Below are positions 17,468 through 26,626 of a DNA stretch of 64,000 bases, piece after piece; the stretch's first letter is position 1; every line of letters starts with the position of its first letter. The DNA is from CBDDEC01 sp965198045 (GTDB lineage: Bacteria > Chloroflexota > Dehalococcoidia > UBA2979). A model generated the notes under the pieces. It saw only the letters and a list, made by a program, of their open reading frames with translations. It was not told the DNA's origin and searched no databases. Where the stretch lies: positions 62,001 through 126,000 of the forward strand of contig CBDAOL010000005.1 in NCBI GenBank assembly GCA_965198045.1, written 5' to 3'. The translations under genes were made by a program, and so were the position numbers.

Positions 17468-18556
17468 ATGTCCGACGAGGTGGACGAGGCGATGAAGGCC
17501 GCCGGGCTCTTCCAGGTCTGGCAGCCGGCCAGCGTGGGCGGGCTTGAGATGCCGTTCCCTGAGTCGCTCCGGGTCTTCGAAGCCCTCCGCCGTGTCGACG
17601 GCTCCGCCGTCTGGGTCGCGTTCACCGCGGCCGCGAGTTCACTGATGTACCGGCGTCAGCCGGAGGCGGTGGTCCGGGCGCAGCTCGGCGGATCAGAGGT
17701 GCACATCGTTGCCGGCGGGCCGGCTGTTCGGGAGTCAGCCGAGCCCGTCGAAGGTGGGTATCGTGTCTCCGCGCAATGGACCTTCCTCAGCGGCGCCCAT
17801 CACGCGACCGCAGTCGCTGGGTTCGCGATGATCACCGAGGGGGGCGAGCCGTTGTTGAGCGCGGCGGGGATGCCGCAGATCCGGATCATGATGATCCCGC
17901 GAGAGGCGGTCGAGTTCATCGACACGTGGCACGTTAGCGGGTTGCGAGCGACCGGGAGCATCGACGCCGCCGTCGAGGACCTCTTCGTACCGGAGGAGGA
18001 TGCCTTCGAGTTTCCGTTCATCGGCAGGCCGAAGAGTGACAGCTGCCAGGGGCCTCTCTACCATCTGCCGATCGCCATCCACTCGATGGCGCTCGCCGCA
18101 GGCGGACTCGGCATCGCGCAGCACGCCATCGACGCGTTCATCGAGTTAGCGTCGACCAAAACCGCATCGCCGCCGGAGGTCCCGTTGGCGGAGCAAGTGC
18201 CGGCGCACGCGACGCTCGGGGCTGCGGTCGCCGAGCTTCGCGCAGCGCGCGCCTGGTACTACGAGACAGCCGAGGCGGCCTGGGCGGAGGTCATCGCGGA
18301 CGGTGACGTCTCGGAGGAGATGCGAGCCGACTGCCTCATGGCGGGTGCCCTCGCGACGAAGACGGCCGCATCCGTGGTCGACGAGATGCAACTCCTCGGT
18401 GGGAGCAGCACGATCTACGCCCGCAACCCGATCGAACGCTGTTTTCGTGACATCCATGCGCTCACGCAACACGCCGGGACGAGCCACCGCAACCTCGAGG
18501 TGGGCGGCGCGCTACTCCTCGGCCAGCCAGTGTCAAACCCGATGCTGTTGCTATAG
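17468..18556 (+). CDS. Acyl-CoA dehydrogenase/flavin monooxygenase-like protein
   Basis: A protein of at least 362 residues with the acyl-CoA dehydrogenase fold: WQPASVGGLEMPF, the FAD-side WTFLSGAHHA, a mid beta-barrel (WHVSGLRATGS) and a C-terminal Acyl-CoA_dh_2 helical bundle ending HALTQHAGTSHRN. The latter matches the HsaA/p-hydroxyphenylacetate monooxygenase branch rather than true dehydrogenases, so a flavin-dependent hydroxylase is possible. The first standard start codon is ATG 17468, but family-like helical sequence continues in frame back to about 17375 with no ATG, GTG or TTG. The true start may be non-canonical. It is divergent from the TetR gene. Confidence 0.8.
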   Translation: MSDEVDEAMKAAGLFQVWQPASVGGLEMPFPESLRVFEALRRVDGSAVWVAFTAAASSLMYRRQPEAVVRAQLGGSEVHIVAGGPAVRESAEPVEGGYRVSAQWTFLSGAHHATAVAGFAMITEGGEPLLSAAGMPQIRIMMIPREAVEFIDTWHVSGLRATGSIDAAVEDLFVPEEDAFEFPFIGRPKSDSCQGPLYHLPIAIHSMALAAGGLGIAQHAIDAFIELASTKTASPPEVPLAEQVPAHATLGAAVAELRAARAWYYETAEAAWAEVIADGDVSEEMRADCLMAGALATKTAASVVDEMQLLGGSSTIYARNPIERCFRDIHALTQHAGTSHRNLEVGGALLLGQPVSNPMLLL

Positions 18557-18571
18557 CGTCGAAGGAACCTC

Positions 18572-19549
18572 ATGAAAGCAATCGTTCAGGACCGTTTCGG
18601 CAGCCCGGAAGACCTCGAGCTTCGCGAGATCGAGCGGCCCGAGGTCGGGGACAGCACCGTGCTGCTGCGCGTGCATGCGGCCGGCGTCGACGCAGCCGAT
18701 CTGTTCATGATGCGTGGGCTGCCATATGTCGCGCGTCCGATCTTCGGCATACGCAGGCCAAAGACGCCGGTGCGGGGCCTCGATGTTGCCGGGGTCGTCG
18801 AGGCGGTCGGCTCGGAGGTGACGCTCGTCAAACCGGGCGACGAGGTGTTCGGGGTCTGCCGAGGTTCCTTCGCTGAGTTCGCCGCCTCCCACGAGGACCG
18901 CCTTGCCCCGATACCGGCGGGCCTCACGTTCGAGCAGGCGGCAGCGCTACCGGTCGCCGGTCTCACAGCGCTCCACGCGCTGCGAGACGAGGGGAAGGTC
19001 GAGGCTGGGCAGCGGGTGCTCATCAACGGCGCGGGCGGCGGCATCGGCTCGTTCGCCGTTCAGATCGCCAAGGCCTTCGGCGCGGAGGTCACCGGCGTCT
19101 GCAGCACCTCGAAGGTGGAACGGGTGCTGGGACTCGGCGCCGATCACGTCGTGGACTACACCCGCGAGGACTTCGTCGCGAGTGGCGAGCGCTACGACCT
19201 GATGCTCGACATCCCGGGGAATCGATCGGTGCGGGACTGCCGGCGAGTGCTCACGCCTCGGGGGACATACGTCCAGATCGGCGCGCCGAGCGGAGGGCGG
19301 TTGCTCGGACCGCTGGTCCGCACAGCGCGATTGATGGCCTACTCGCTCTTCGTCCGCCAGTCGCTGCGGACGTTCGTGTCGTCGGAGCGGCGCGACGATC
19401 TACTGGTGCTGAGCGGGCTCGTCGAGTCCGGTGACGTAACGCCAGTGATTGACCGCACCTACCCCCTGAGCGAGGTGCCCGAGGCGATGCGCTACCTCGA
19501 GGAGGGGCATGCCGCGGGCAAGCTCGTGATCCAGGTCAGGCCCGAGTAA
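18572..19549 (+). CDS. MDR family NAD(P)-dependent oxidoreductase (quinone-reductase-like)
   Basis: A 325-residue medium-chain reductase without the catalytic or structural zinc cysteines. It has a GroES-like N-terminal half (GLDVAGVVEAVG, PGDEVFGV) and a Rossmann half with INGAGGGIGSFAVQIAKAFGA for NADP(H). This places it in the zinc-free quinone oxidoreductase/enoyl reductase group. It follows the acyl-CoA-dehydrogenase-like gene by 16 bases with GAAGGAA before the ATG, so the two are probably co-transcribed under the TetR regulator. Confidence 0.88.
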   Translation: MKAIVQDRFGSPEDLELREIERPEVGDSTVLLRVHAAGVDAADLFMMRGLPYVARPIFGIRRPKTPVRGLDVAGVVEAVGSEVTLVKPGDEVFGVCRGSFAEFAASHEDRLAPIPAGLTFEQAAALPVAGLTALHALRDEGKVEAGQRVLINGAGGGIGSFAVQIAKAFGAEVTGVCSTSKVERVLGLGADHVVDYTREDFVASGERYDLMLDIPGNRSVRDCRRVLTPRGTYVQIGAPSGGRLLGPLVRTARLMAYSLFVRQSLRTFVSSERRDDLLVLSGLVESGDVTPVIDRTYPLSEVPEAMRYLEEGHAAGKLVIQVRPE

Positions 19550-19552
19550 CAG

Positions 19553-20299
19553 CTATCCCGCCCGCGCGGCCTCGAACGACTCGCGTGCGGTGTCGCGGGT
19601 GCTCCAGCGATCGCCGAGGTCGCTCGGGACGCTGTGGTGGTCGGCGTTCTCGGTGAGCGTCCCTTGCGTGAGATCGACGGCCCAGCAACGACCGGCGCGA
19701 ATCTCCTCGATCAGCTCGCGCCCGTTGGTGATGTTCCGCTCGAAGTACGTGGCGGCCTTGCCGATGTCGCCCAGCGCGTGCGAGTCCGTGCCGGCGGTGG
19801 AGGGCATGCCCATGCGTTCCGCGAGGCGCTGCGAGAACAGGTTCTCGTTGAGGTTGCCTCGACCGTTCAGGATCTCGATGGCGGCTGTGTAGCGGTAGGC
19901 GCCGTTGCGTTCGGCGCGCTCGAGGGCATCGGCCCACTGCTTCTCGTCGTCCCACACCCACGGGGCCTGGCGACGATAGGGGTGCGCCGCGATCATCACG
20001 CCATCATGCCTGCCGACATGCTCGGCGAGCTCGTGGGCGCGGTGCATGCCGAAGACGTACTCGTGCATGCCGTAGACGAGGATGTGCCCGTCCTCGGTGT
20101 TGATCTCCATGCCGGCCATCACGAGGTAATTGTGGCGCTTGGCCAGCGCGGCCACTTCGTCCGGATCCCACGCCCAGTCGTGCTCGCTGAGCACGATACC
20201 GTCGAGGCCGACGGCCTTGCATTGCTCGATCAGCTCGTCGGCGGTGAGGAATGAGTCCCACGACGAGGGGTGTGTGTGTGTATGGAGGTCGATCAGCAT
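19553..20299 (-). CDS. PHP domain metal-dependent phosphoesterase
   Basis: A 248-residue single-domain PHP protein. Metal-binding motifs appear in order: DLHTHTHPSSWD (1-14), LSEHDW, GMEINTEDGHILVYG, AAHPYRRQ and AGTDSHALG. These match stand-alone PHP hydrolases that remove phosphate from nucleotides or small phosphoesters. It converges on the MDR gene three bases away. No ribosome binding site is obvious before the ATG. The substrate is unknown. Confidence 0.85.
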   Translation of the reverse strand: MLIDLHTHTHPSSWDSFLTADELIEQCKAVGLDGIVLSEHDWAWDPDEVAALAKRHNYLVMAGMEINTEDGHILVYGMHEYVFGMHRAHELAEHVGRHDGVMIAAHPYRRQAPWVWDDEKQWADALERAERNGAYRYTAAIEILNGRGNLNENLFSQRLAERMGMPSTAGTDSHALGDIGKAATYFERNITNGRELIEEIRAGRCWAVDLTQGTLTENADHHSVPSDLGDRWSTRDTARESFEAARAG

Positions 20300-20407
20300 G
20301 TGTCGCCTATGCCTCCGAGGCGTTGGGCCCGGGAATGCAGCGAGGACGGCCTGCGCCGCCCTCGTCGCGAATCGAGTCTCGGTCGGTCGGGGCCAACCGG
20401 CAAGGAG

Positions 20408-21616
20408 CTAGTCGGCAACCAGTACCAGCGTCCCGGTCACCGAGAGCGAGCCACCGGTGCCGTTGACGACGCACGTCTTGGCGCTCGTCTGCTTGCCCGG
20501 GAGGCCGTTGACGCCATCCTCGGCGGTGCCGGAGAGCTGTCGGTAGGCCTCGACCATCAGCTGCATGCCGTACATGCCGCTGTGGTTGAAGGAGAGGCCG
20601 CCGCCGTTGGTGTTGACGGGAATGCCGGAACCGCCGGGGCCGGCCTTGCCGCCCTCCCAGAGACTCGGGCCCTGTCCTCGAGGGGTGAGACCGAGCATCT
20701 CGGCGGTGATGGCGGCGGTGACCGTGAACGAGTCGTAGATCATCGCCAGTTCCATCTCGTCCGGGCCCATGCCGGCCATGCGGTAGGCCGCCTGGCTGGA
20801 GGCGAGCGCCGAGGTGGCGGTGAAGTCACCCATCTCCAGCATCATCGCGTGGCTCTGGTTCTCGCCGGCGCCGGCGATCCAGACCGGTGTCGCCGCCAGG
20901 CTCTCTGCCTTCTCGCGCGAGGCGAGCAGTACGGCGCCGCCGTGGTCGGTGACCAGGCAGACGTCGAGGAGGTTGAGCGGCCAGGAGATCCAGCGGGAGG
21001 TGAGCACGTCGTCGATCGTGATCGGGCCGCCGTACGGGTTGGTTTCCCGCGAGTGCATGATCGCGCGCGGGTTGAGCGTCGCCCAGCCCCGGGTGGTCAC
21101 AGAGATCTGGGCGAAGTCCTCCTTCGTCGAGCCCCACTCGTGCATGTGCCGCCGCATAGCGTGCGAATAGGCCGAGGGCGCGCCGGAGGTGCCGTACGGC
21201 GCGTCGAACTGCGCGCTCGGCGACCATGGGTCGCCACCACGGGCGCGGCCCGTGCCCTTGCCGCCGGTCTTGCGCTGCGACCAGCCGATCTCGCCGTGCG
21301 AGATCACGCCGAGGTCGATGATGCCCGCGGCGATGGCGGCCATCATGTGGTGGGCGTGCATCTCGTAGGAGCAGCCGCCGACCGAGGTCGTGTCGATCCA
21401 CTTGGGGTGGATGCCCAGGTACTCGGCGACCTGATTAGCGACACCGGGCGAGGCGAAGCCCTCGATCTCGGAAGGCTTCACGCCCGCCTGGGCGCAGACG
21501 TTGCGGATCGCTTCGATGTGGAGCTGCATGGCCGTGACCGGGCGCTCGATGTACCCAATCTCGTCGGACTCGGCGGCGCCGATGATGGCTGCCTCCATCG
21601 AGGGGTTGTAGGGCAT
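20408..21616 (-). CDS. Thiolase-like lipid-transfer (SCP-x/Ltp2-type) protein
   Basis: A 402-residue thiolase-fold protein of the SCP2/lipid-transfer group. The nucleophile loop is SVGGCSYEMHAHH. The region equivalent to the catalytic His reads GGGLSFNHSGMYG rather than GHP, and the second Cys motif is replaced by VVNGTGGSLS. Relatives act as acyl-CoA thiolases or aldolases in sterol side-chain removal and need a DUF35 partner, which is encoded next. Ribosome binding site AAGGAG. With the nearby SDRs and hydratases this points to catabolism of a bulky acyl-CoA; that is inference. Confidence 0.82.
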   Translation of the reverse strand: MPYNPSMEAAIIGAAESDEIGYIERPVTAMQLHIEAIRNVCAQAGVKPSEIEGFASPGVANQVAEYLGIHPKWIDTTSVGGCSYEMHAHHMMAAIAAGIIDLGVISHGEIGWSQRKTGGKGTGRARGGDPWSPSAQFDAPYGTSGAPSAYSHAMRRHMHEWGSTKEDFAQISVTTRGWATLNPRAIMHSRETNPYGGPITIDDVLTSRWISWPLNLLDVCLVTDHGGAVLLASREKAESLAATPVWIAGAGENQSHAMMLEMGDFTATSALASSQAAYRMAGMGPDEMELAMIYDSFTVTAAITAEMLGLTPRGQGPSLWEGGKAGPGGSGIPVNTNGGGLSFNHSGMYGMQLMVEAYRQLSGTAEDGVNGLPGKQTSAKTCVVNGTGGSLSVTGTLVLVAD

Positions 21617-21665
21617 TCGGTTCTCCTTGGTTCAGTCGAAGTCGTTCAGTGCTGGTCTCGGGGCG

Positions 21666-22079
21666 CTAAACGACGCGCCAGAACGGGATCGCGATGTCCT
21701 CGGTGGCCTGTTCGAATTCGACCTGCACTTTGGCGCCGATCTCGATCTCCTCGGGCTTCTCGGGGTCGACGCCCCGCAGCACGGTGAAGATGCGATCGCC
21801 CTCGGCGAGGTCGATGTAGGCGGTCACGAAGGGCGCCTCGTCGGCCCAGCCGCCGAAGGCGCGGTGCTGGACCGCGTAGGTGTGGATGAAGCCGGTGCCG
21901 GACGCCTCGAACCACTCGATCTGCGAGGAATGGCAGTAGGGGCAGATGACGCGCGGGTAGAAGTGCACCTTGTTGCAGGTGGTGCACCGCGGGAGCATCA
22001 GCTTGCCCTCGTTGGCGCCGTCGAAGAAGACCTGGTTCGTCGGATCGGGATCGGGGATGGGCTTGGTGTAGTCGGCCAA
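21666..22079 (-). CDS. Zn-ribbon OB-fold (DUF35) acyl-CoA-associated protein
   Basis: A 137-residue partner protein with an N-terminal rubredoxin-like Zn ribbon (CTTCNKVHFYPRVICPYC, about residues 31-48) and a C-terminal OB fold (GTGFIHTYAVQHRAFGGW onward). DUF35 proteins bind acyl-CoA and form complexes with SCP2-type thiolases, exactly the gene that follows by 50 bases. The start is TTG at 22079, supported by GGAAGGAG eight bases upstream; an in-frame upstream ATG would add unrelated residues. Confidence 0.85.
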   Translation of the reverse strand: MADYTKPIPDPDPTNQVFFDGANEGKLMLPRCTTCNKVHFYPRVICPYCHSSQIEWFEASGTGFIHTYAVQHRAFGGWADEAPFVTAYIDLAEGDRIFTVLRGVDPEKPEEIEIGAKVQVEFEQATEDIAIPFWRVV

Positions 22080-22510
22080 GCGAGCGCTCCTTCCGGGCCC
22101 TTCCGGGCTTGCATGCGGGCTGTGGCAGCGTACGGGCCGCGATGTCTGCCGGCGAGATGCCGGCCGACGTGTGGCAGCCATGGGAACGCCATCGCCATCG
22201 CGGGCGCGGAGGCGGGATCCGTCGTCAGAGAGCAGGCCAGAGGCGAGGCTCGCTGGGCCGGTTCGCGCCCCACGGTCGCGACCGCCGGAACTCTACGCGG
22301 GGCCCAGACTGACGGTCAAATCTCGCGGCGGGACGGGCGTTGCGGTTCATTGCTCGCCATATAGGCCCGTGCTACATTCGCGCCCGAACCGGCCTTGTGA
22401 GCGCAGTCACGAGTGCTCACCGCCGCGTCGAGGGCGCAGCACTGGCGTGGCGCCTGCCGGCGCCGAATCGGCGACCTCGATGGTGGCGATGGTCGGAAGA
22501 GGGGACACCC
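22080..22510. other. Intergenic gap between DUF35 gene and nuo operon
   Basis: About 430 bases separate the divergent DUF35 gene and nuoA. It holds the nuo promoter at 22350-22378 and a leader of about 125 bases. No further gene or clear RNA structure was seen. Confidence 0.6.
22350..22378 (+). promoter_or_regulatory. Promoter of the nuo operon
   Basis: TTGCTC (22350-22355) and TACATT (22373-22378) are separated by exactly 17 bases, a sigma-70-type arrangement. Transcription would begin near 22385, about 125 bases before nuoA. Confidence 0.6.
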
Positions 22511-22885
22511 GTGATACCGGAGACGTTCGGGCGGATCGCGCTCCTCGCGGTGTTCGCCCTCGCGTTCCCGGCGCTGCCGCTGACCGTCTCCTTCATCTTC
22601 TATCGCTTCAAGTTCCGACCGGACCGCCCTGATCCGATCAAGAGCGCCACGTATGAGTGTGGCGTCGAGGCGGAGGGCAGCTCCTGGGGGCAGTTCAACG
22701 CCCGCTACTACCTGTTCGCGCTGGGGTTCGTCATCTTCGATGTCGAGGTGATCTTCCTCTACCCGTGGGCGGTCCAGCACGCGGAGTTCCCGCTGGGCAC
22801 GATCTGGAAGGCGGCGCTGTTCATCGGCATCCTCGCCTTCGGTCTGGGCTACGCGTGGCGTCGGCGCGCGCTGGAGTGGCGCTGA
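22511..22885 (+). CDS. nuoA: NADH-quinone oxidoreductase subunit A
   Basis: A 124-residue subunit with three membrane helices. It has the diagnostic loop KSATYECGVEAEG (with the conserved Cys near the quinone cavity) and ARYYLFALGFVIFDVEVIFLYPW. GTG start at 22511 follows GAGGGGA. It is the first gene of the complex I operon. Its TGA overlaps the next ATG by one base, but that gene is nuoC rather than the usual nuoB. Confidence 0.96.
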   Translation: MIPETFGRIALLAVFALAFPALPLTVSFIFYRFKFRPDRPDPIKSATYECGVEAEGSSWGQFNARYYLFALGFVIFDVEVIFLYPWAVQHAEFPLGTIWKAALFIGILAFGLGYAWRRRALEWR

Positions 22886-23484
22886 TGCCGCTCGGGCCGA
22901 CGCAGCTGCGTGGCGACGAGGTCGCGGCAGTCCTCGAGGAGGCGCTACCGGGCATCGTCAGCACCTCGACGGACGAATGGATTGAGGTCGATCCGACGCG
23001 TCTCGACGAGGCGCTGCGCTGGCTCCACGACTCGGAGACCTACGATGCGGCGCAGCTCAGCAACCTCTGCGGCGTCGACCGCCACAACCACTTCGAGGTT
23101 GTCTACCATCTCCAGTCGCTTGACCTGAACCACCAGATCGTGTTGAAGACGCGCGTCCAGGACCATGAGGCGCCGGCGCTGCCCAGCGCCTACCCGGTCT
23201 ACAAGGGGGCGCTGCTGCAGGAGCGCGAGGTCTACGACCTGATGGGCATCCACTTCGAGGGTCACCCGGACCTGCGACGGATTTTCCTCTGGGAGGGCTT
23301 CCCGGGCCATCCGTTGCGCAAGGACTTCCTCGGTCTGGAGCAGCAGACGCCGGGGCTGGAGCGCTTCCCGTTCGAACAACCCGACGCGCCCGACCGGATC
23401 ATGAACCCGGACGAGAACCTGGATGCGGACCGCAACGAGGAGAACCTGTCGCCGGACGCCGGTCGAGCGGGCGCAGGGCGATGA
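22885..23484 (+). CDS. nuoC: NADH-quinone oxidoreductase subunit C
   Basis: A 199-residue hydrophilic subunit of the peripheral arm. The C-terminal signature EREVYDLMGIHFEGHPDLRR followed by GFPGHPLRKDF is clear. A charged tail of about 30 residues (rich in Asp, Asn, Glu) follows. The ATG at 22885 overlaps the nuoA stop (TGATG), and its own stop overlaps nuoD (ATGA). Longer in-frame sequence upstream is out-of-frame nuoA and should be ignored. Confidence 0.95.
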   Translation: MPLGPTQLRGDEVAAVLEEALPGIVSTSTDEWIEVDPTRLDEALRWLHDSETYDAAQLSNLCGVDRHNHFEVVYHLQSLDLNHQIVLKTRVQDHEAPALPSAYPVYKGALLQEREVYDLMGIHFEGHPDLRRIFLWEGFPGHPLRKDFLGLEQQTPGLERFPFEQPDAPDRIMNPDENLDADRNEENLSPDAGRAGAGR

Positions 23485-24584
23485 CCGCAGCGGTGGAGCC
23501 GTACGTCCTCAACATCGGGCCGCAGCACCCCTCGACGCACGGCGTGTTCCGCCTGCGGGTGGTGATGGACGGCGAGAAGATCCAGGACCTCGACATGATC
23601 GTCGGGTACCTGCATCGCTCGATGGAGAAGCTCGCCGAGGAGCGCACCTACACCCAGAACATCCCGTTTACCGACCGCGCTGACTACCTCGCCGCCATGT
23701 CGAACAACCTCGGGCTCTGCCTTGCTGTCGAGCGGCTGGCGGACGTCGAGGTGCCAGAGCGTGCGACGGTGCTGCGCGTAATCTTCGCGGAGCTGCAGCG
23801 CATCGCAAGCCACGCGATGGCCAACGGCACGCTCGTCTCCGACGCGGGCGCCTGGCAGACGCCACTGCTCTACATGTTCCGAGAGCGCGAGAAGATCCTC
23901 GACCTGTTCGAGATGACCTGCGGCGCGCGTCTGACGACCAACTACATGCGTATCGGCGGCGTCGCCTTCGACCCGCCGCCCGAGTTTTGGCCGGCGTTGC
24001 AGGAACTGGTCGACGAACTGCCCACGAGGATCGACGAGTACGCGGAGCTGCTCACCGACTCGGAGATCTTCCTCGCGCGCACGAGCGGCGTCGGCGTGAT
24101 CTCGCCCGAGGACGCGATCAACGGCTCGCTGGTGGGGCCGGCGCTACGGGGCTCAGGCGTGCCCTGGGACCTACGCAAGGCGGAGCCCTACTGCGGCTAC
24201 GAGGGCTACGACTTCGACATCGCCGTCGGCCGAGACGGCGACGTCTACGACCGTTTCATGGTGCGCCTCGAGGAGACGCGCCAGTCCGTCCGCATCATCA
24301 AGCAGGCGATGGCGCGTGTGCCCGACGGTCCGCACAAGACCGAGATCCCTCTCGCCCTCGCACCGCCTCCGGGCGAGGTGTATGGCCGCGTCGAGGGTCC
24401 TCGCGGCGAGCTGGGCTACTACCTCGTTTCCGACGGTTCGCCAGCGCCGTATCGCTTCCACATTCGCGCGCCGTCGTTGATCAACCTCTCGTTGCTGCGC
24501 GAGCTTGCCGTGGGCGCGGCGCTGCCGGATGCGGTGGTGACCCTGGGCTCGATCGACATCGTGGTGGGGGAGATCGACCGATGA
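23481..24584 (+). CDS. nuoD: NADH-quinone oxidoreductase subunit D
   Basis: A 367-residue 49-kDa-type subunit forming the quinone site with NuoB. It shows GPQHPSTHGVFRL at the N-terminus (quinone-binding His), YLHRSMEKLAEERTYTQ, and the C-terminal RAPSLINLS, ending in VVGEIDR. It lacks nothing obvious relative to the family. It overlaps nuoC and nuoH by four bases each. No partner NuoB is encoded in this operon. Confidence 0.96.
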   Translation: MTAAVEPYVLNIGPQHPSTHGVFRLRVVMDGEKIQDLDMIVGYLHRSMEKLAEERTYTQNIPFTDRADYLAAMSNNLGLCLAVERLADVEVPERATVLRVIFAELQRIASHAMANGTLVSDAGAWQTPLLYMFREREKILDLFEMTCGARLTTNYMRIGGVAFDPPPEFWPALQELVDELPTRIDEYAELLTDSEIFLARTSGVGVISPEDAINGSLVGPALRGSGVPWDLRKAEPYCGYEGYDFDIAVGRDGDVYDRFMVRLEETRQSVRIIKQAMARVPDGPHKTEIPLALAPPPGEVYGRVEGPRGELGYYLVSDGSPAPYRFHIRAPSLINLSLLRELAVGAALPDAVVTLGSIDIVVGEIDR

Positions 24585-26026
24585 GCGAACGCGCCTACAC
24601 GCCGCTCTATCCGGATGGCCCCGCCACACCGATGGCGCAGCAGATCCTCGAACACCGCTCGCTGCTCCAGCGGGCGATGGGGCTGCCGACGATCGTCAAG
24701 CTGATCGGGACGCTCTTTGGCCTCGGCTTCCTGGCGGCCAACGGGGCGATCGGCTTCTTGATCATCGACGGCCGGCTCGACGGTGAGTGGTACGACATCC
24801 GTGATCTGGGCTTCGCCGTGGACCGGCTGCGGTTCGAACTCGACGACCTCGGCGCTGGGCCGTGGCTCTCGTACTGGGTGACGGCGCTGCTCGGTGGGCT
24901 CGGCATCCTCTCGTTCGTGGGCGGCGTGCTGCTGATCGGCAGCTGGGTGGAGCGCCGGCTGCTCGCGAAGTTCCAGATCCGCCAGGGTCCGAACCGTGTC
25001 GGCCCCTTCGGCCTGCTGCAGCCGCTCGCCGACGCGTTCAAGCTCATGCAGAAGGAGGTGCTAATACCGCTCGGTGCGGACCGCTTCCTCTTCTACCTGC
25101 CGCCGGTGTTGATCTTCATTCCCGCAATGCTCGGCTGGGGCCCGGTGCCGTGGGCCGAGAACATGGCCTACCTCGACATCAACGTCGGGCTCGTCTACGT
25201 CATCGCCATCTCCTCGCTGGCCGTGATCGCGGTGTTCCTCGCCGGCTGGTCCTCGAACAACCACTACGCGCTGCTGGGTGGCATGCGGACCGTGGCGATG
25301 ATGGTGTCGTATGAGATTCCGATTTCGATCGCGCTGCTGACGGTCGTCCTGATGACCGGCTCACTGCAGCTCAGCGAGATCGTCGCCTGGCAATCGACGC
25401 ACAACGCCTGGCTGGGCCTGCTGCTGCCGTTGCCGCTGTTCACATTCTTCTTCGCCTCGACCGCCGAGATCAATCGAACGCCCAACGACATCGGCGAGGC
25501 GGAGTCCGAGATCGTGGCGGGCTTCCACACCGAGTACTCAGGCATGAAGGCCGGCCTGTTCCTCGCTGTCGAGCTCGGCAACGCGATGCTGATTGGCGCG
25601 TTCGTCGCCACGTTTTTCCTCGGCGGCTACACGCTGTTCGGCCTCGAGGAGTGGATCCCGGGCTATCTGATCCTCTTCGCGAAGATCAGCGCGGTCTACT
25701 TCCTGCTCGTCTGGTTGCGAGGCACACTGCCGCGGTTCCGCCTCGACCAGCTGATGGGCTTCGCCTGGAAGTTCTTGATCCCGCTCTCGATCCTGCAGGT
25801 GCTGCTCGTCGCGGCGGAGGTCACCATCATCTCGCGCACGGACTTCGCGGGCGTCGTGGAACTGGGCGCGGTCGGCGTGATCAACCTCGTCGTCACGGTC
25901 GTCTCAGTACGGTTGCTCGCCGAGGCGCTGGGGTACAACCCGCGCCCCGGCGCGCTGCAGGCGCCGCGACTGACGAACGAGGTCGGCGGCCTGCGCGCCG
26001 CTCGGACGCTGCGGGCGGGGTCGTAG
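24581..26026 (+). CDS. nuoH: NADH-quinone oxidoreductase subunit H (N-terminally extended)
   Basis: A 481-residue subunit with the core of NuoH: ERRLLAKFQIRQGPNRVGP, then LQPLADAFKL, and NRTPNDIGEAESEIVAGFHT in the quinone-chamber loop (normally NRxPFDLPEAE). About 85-90 extra residues precede the core, including one additional predicted membrane helix at about 40-62 and a charged segment at 64-92. It connects the quinone site with the antiporter-like subunits. ATGA overlap with nuoD fixes the start. Confidence 0.95.
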   Translation: MSERAYTPLYPDGPATPMAQQILEHRSLLQRAMGLPTIVKLIGTLFGLGFLAANGAIGFLIIDGRLDGEWYDIRDLGFAVDRLRFELDDLGAGPWLSYWVTALLGGLGILSFVGGVLLIGSWVERRLLAKFQIRQGPNRVGPFGLLQPLADAFKLMQKEVLIPLGADRFLFYLPPVLIFIPAMLGWGPVPWAENMAYLDINVGLVYVIAISSLAVIAVFLAGWSSNNHYALLGGMRTVAMMVSYEIPISIALLTVVLMTGSLQLSEIVAWQSTHNAWLGLLLPLPLFTFFFASTAEINRTPNDIGEAESEIVAGFHTEYSGMKAGLFLAVELGNAMLIGAFVATFFLGGYTLFGLEEWIPGYLILFAKISAVYFLLVWLRGTLPRFRLDQLMGFAWKFLIPLSILQVLLVAAEVTIISRTDFAGVVELGAVGVINLVVTVVSVRLLAEALGYNPRPGALQAPRLTNEVGGLRAARTLRAGS

Positions 26027-26626
26027 ATGGAGTCGGCGGGAATCATCGTCGCCTTCTGGGTGCTGTCGGCGGCGACCGTGGGCTCGGCCGTCGCCGTGTT
26101 CGCCGCGCGCAACCTGATCCATGCGATTGTGTTCCTGATCGTCTCGTTCCTCGGGATGGCAGGGCTCTTCATCACGCTCTCCGCCGACTTCATCGCCGTT
26201 GCGCAGATCCTGATCTACGCCGGGGCCATCTCCGTGCTGTTTGTCTTCGCTGTGATGCTCACGCCGCTGGCCTCGAGGGATAACTCGAACTCGCTCTACG
26301 TGATGCCCGGTGTCCTCGCCGGCGGGGCCATGGCTGCGCTGGTCGTCTTCGTTGCTGTCGACGCGAACTGGAACGAGCTGACCGGGTCGGCCCTGGAGGC
26401 GGCGGCGTTCGAGACCACCGTCGGCACGATCGGCGACCAGTTGATCGGCCGCTACGTGCTGGCCTTCGAGGTTGCGTCTGTGCTGCTGCTGTTCGCACTG
26501 CTCGGAGCAATCGTGCTCGTACACCAACACTCCGCCGACGAGGATCTCGCTGGCGACGATCCATCCACGCTCGACGTCGAACACCCGGATGTCGCCTCCG
26601 ACGGTCCCACGGAGGAGGCGGTATGA
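26027..26626 (+). CDS. nuoJ: NADH-quinone oxidoreductase subunit J
   Basis: A 199-residue protein with five membrane helices. IHAIVFLIVSFLGMAGLFITL and ILIYAGAISVLFVFAVML are the hallmark helices of NuoJ. The C-terminus is a soluble acidic tail of about 30 residues. The ATG directly follows the nuoH TAG, and the stop overlaps nuoK (ATGA). nuoI, normally between nuoH and nuoJ, is absent. Confidence 0.95.
   Translation: MESAGIIVAFWVLSAATVGSAVAVFAARNLIHAIVFLIVSFLGMAGLFITLSADFIAVAQILIYAGAISVLFVFAVMLTPLASRDNSNSLYVMPGVLAGGAMAALVVFVAVDANWNELTGSALEAAAFETTVGTIGDQLIGRYVLAFEVASVLLLFALLGAIVLVHQHSADEDLAGDDPSTLDVEHPDVASDGPTEEAV

Noticed and set aside
20270..21787. Long plus-strand ORF of 505 codons
   Set aside because: It is antisense to the thiolase-like gene with Arg/Gly/Val-rich composition and no domain; a high-GC shadow frame.
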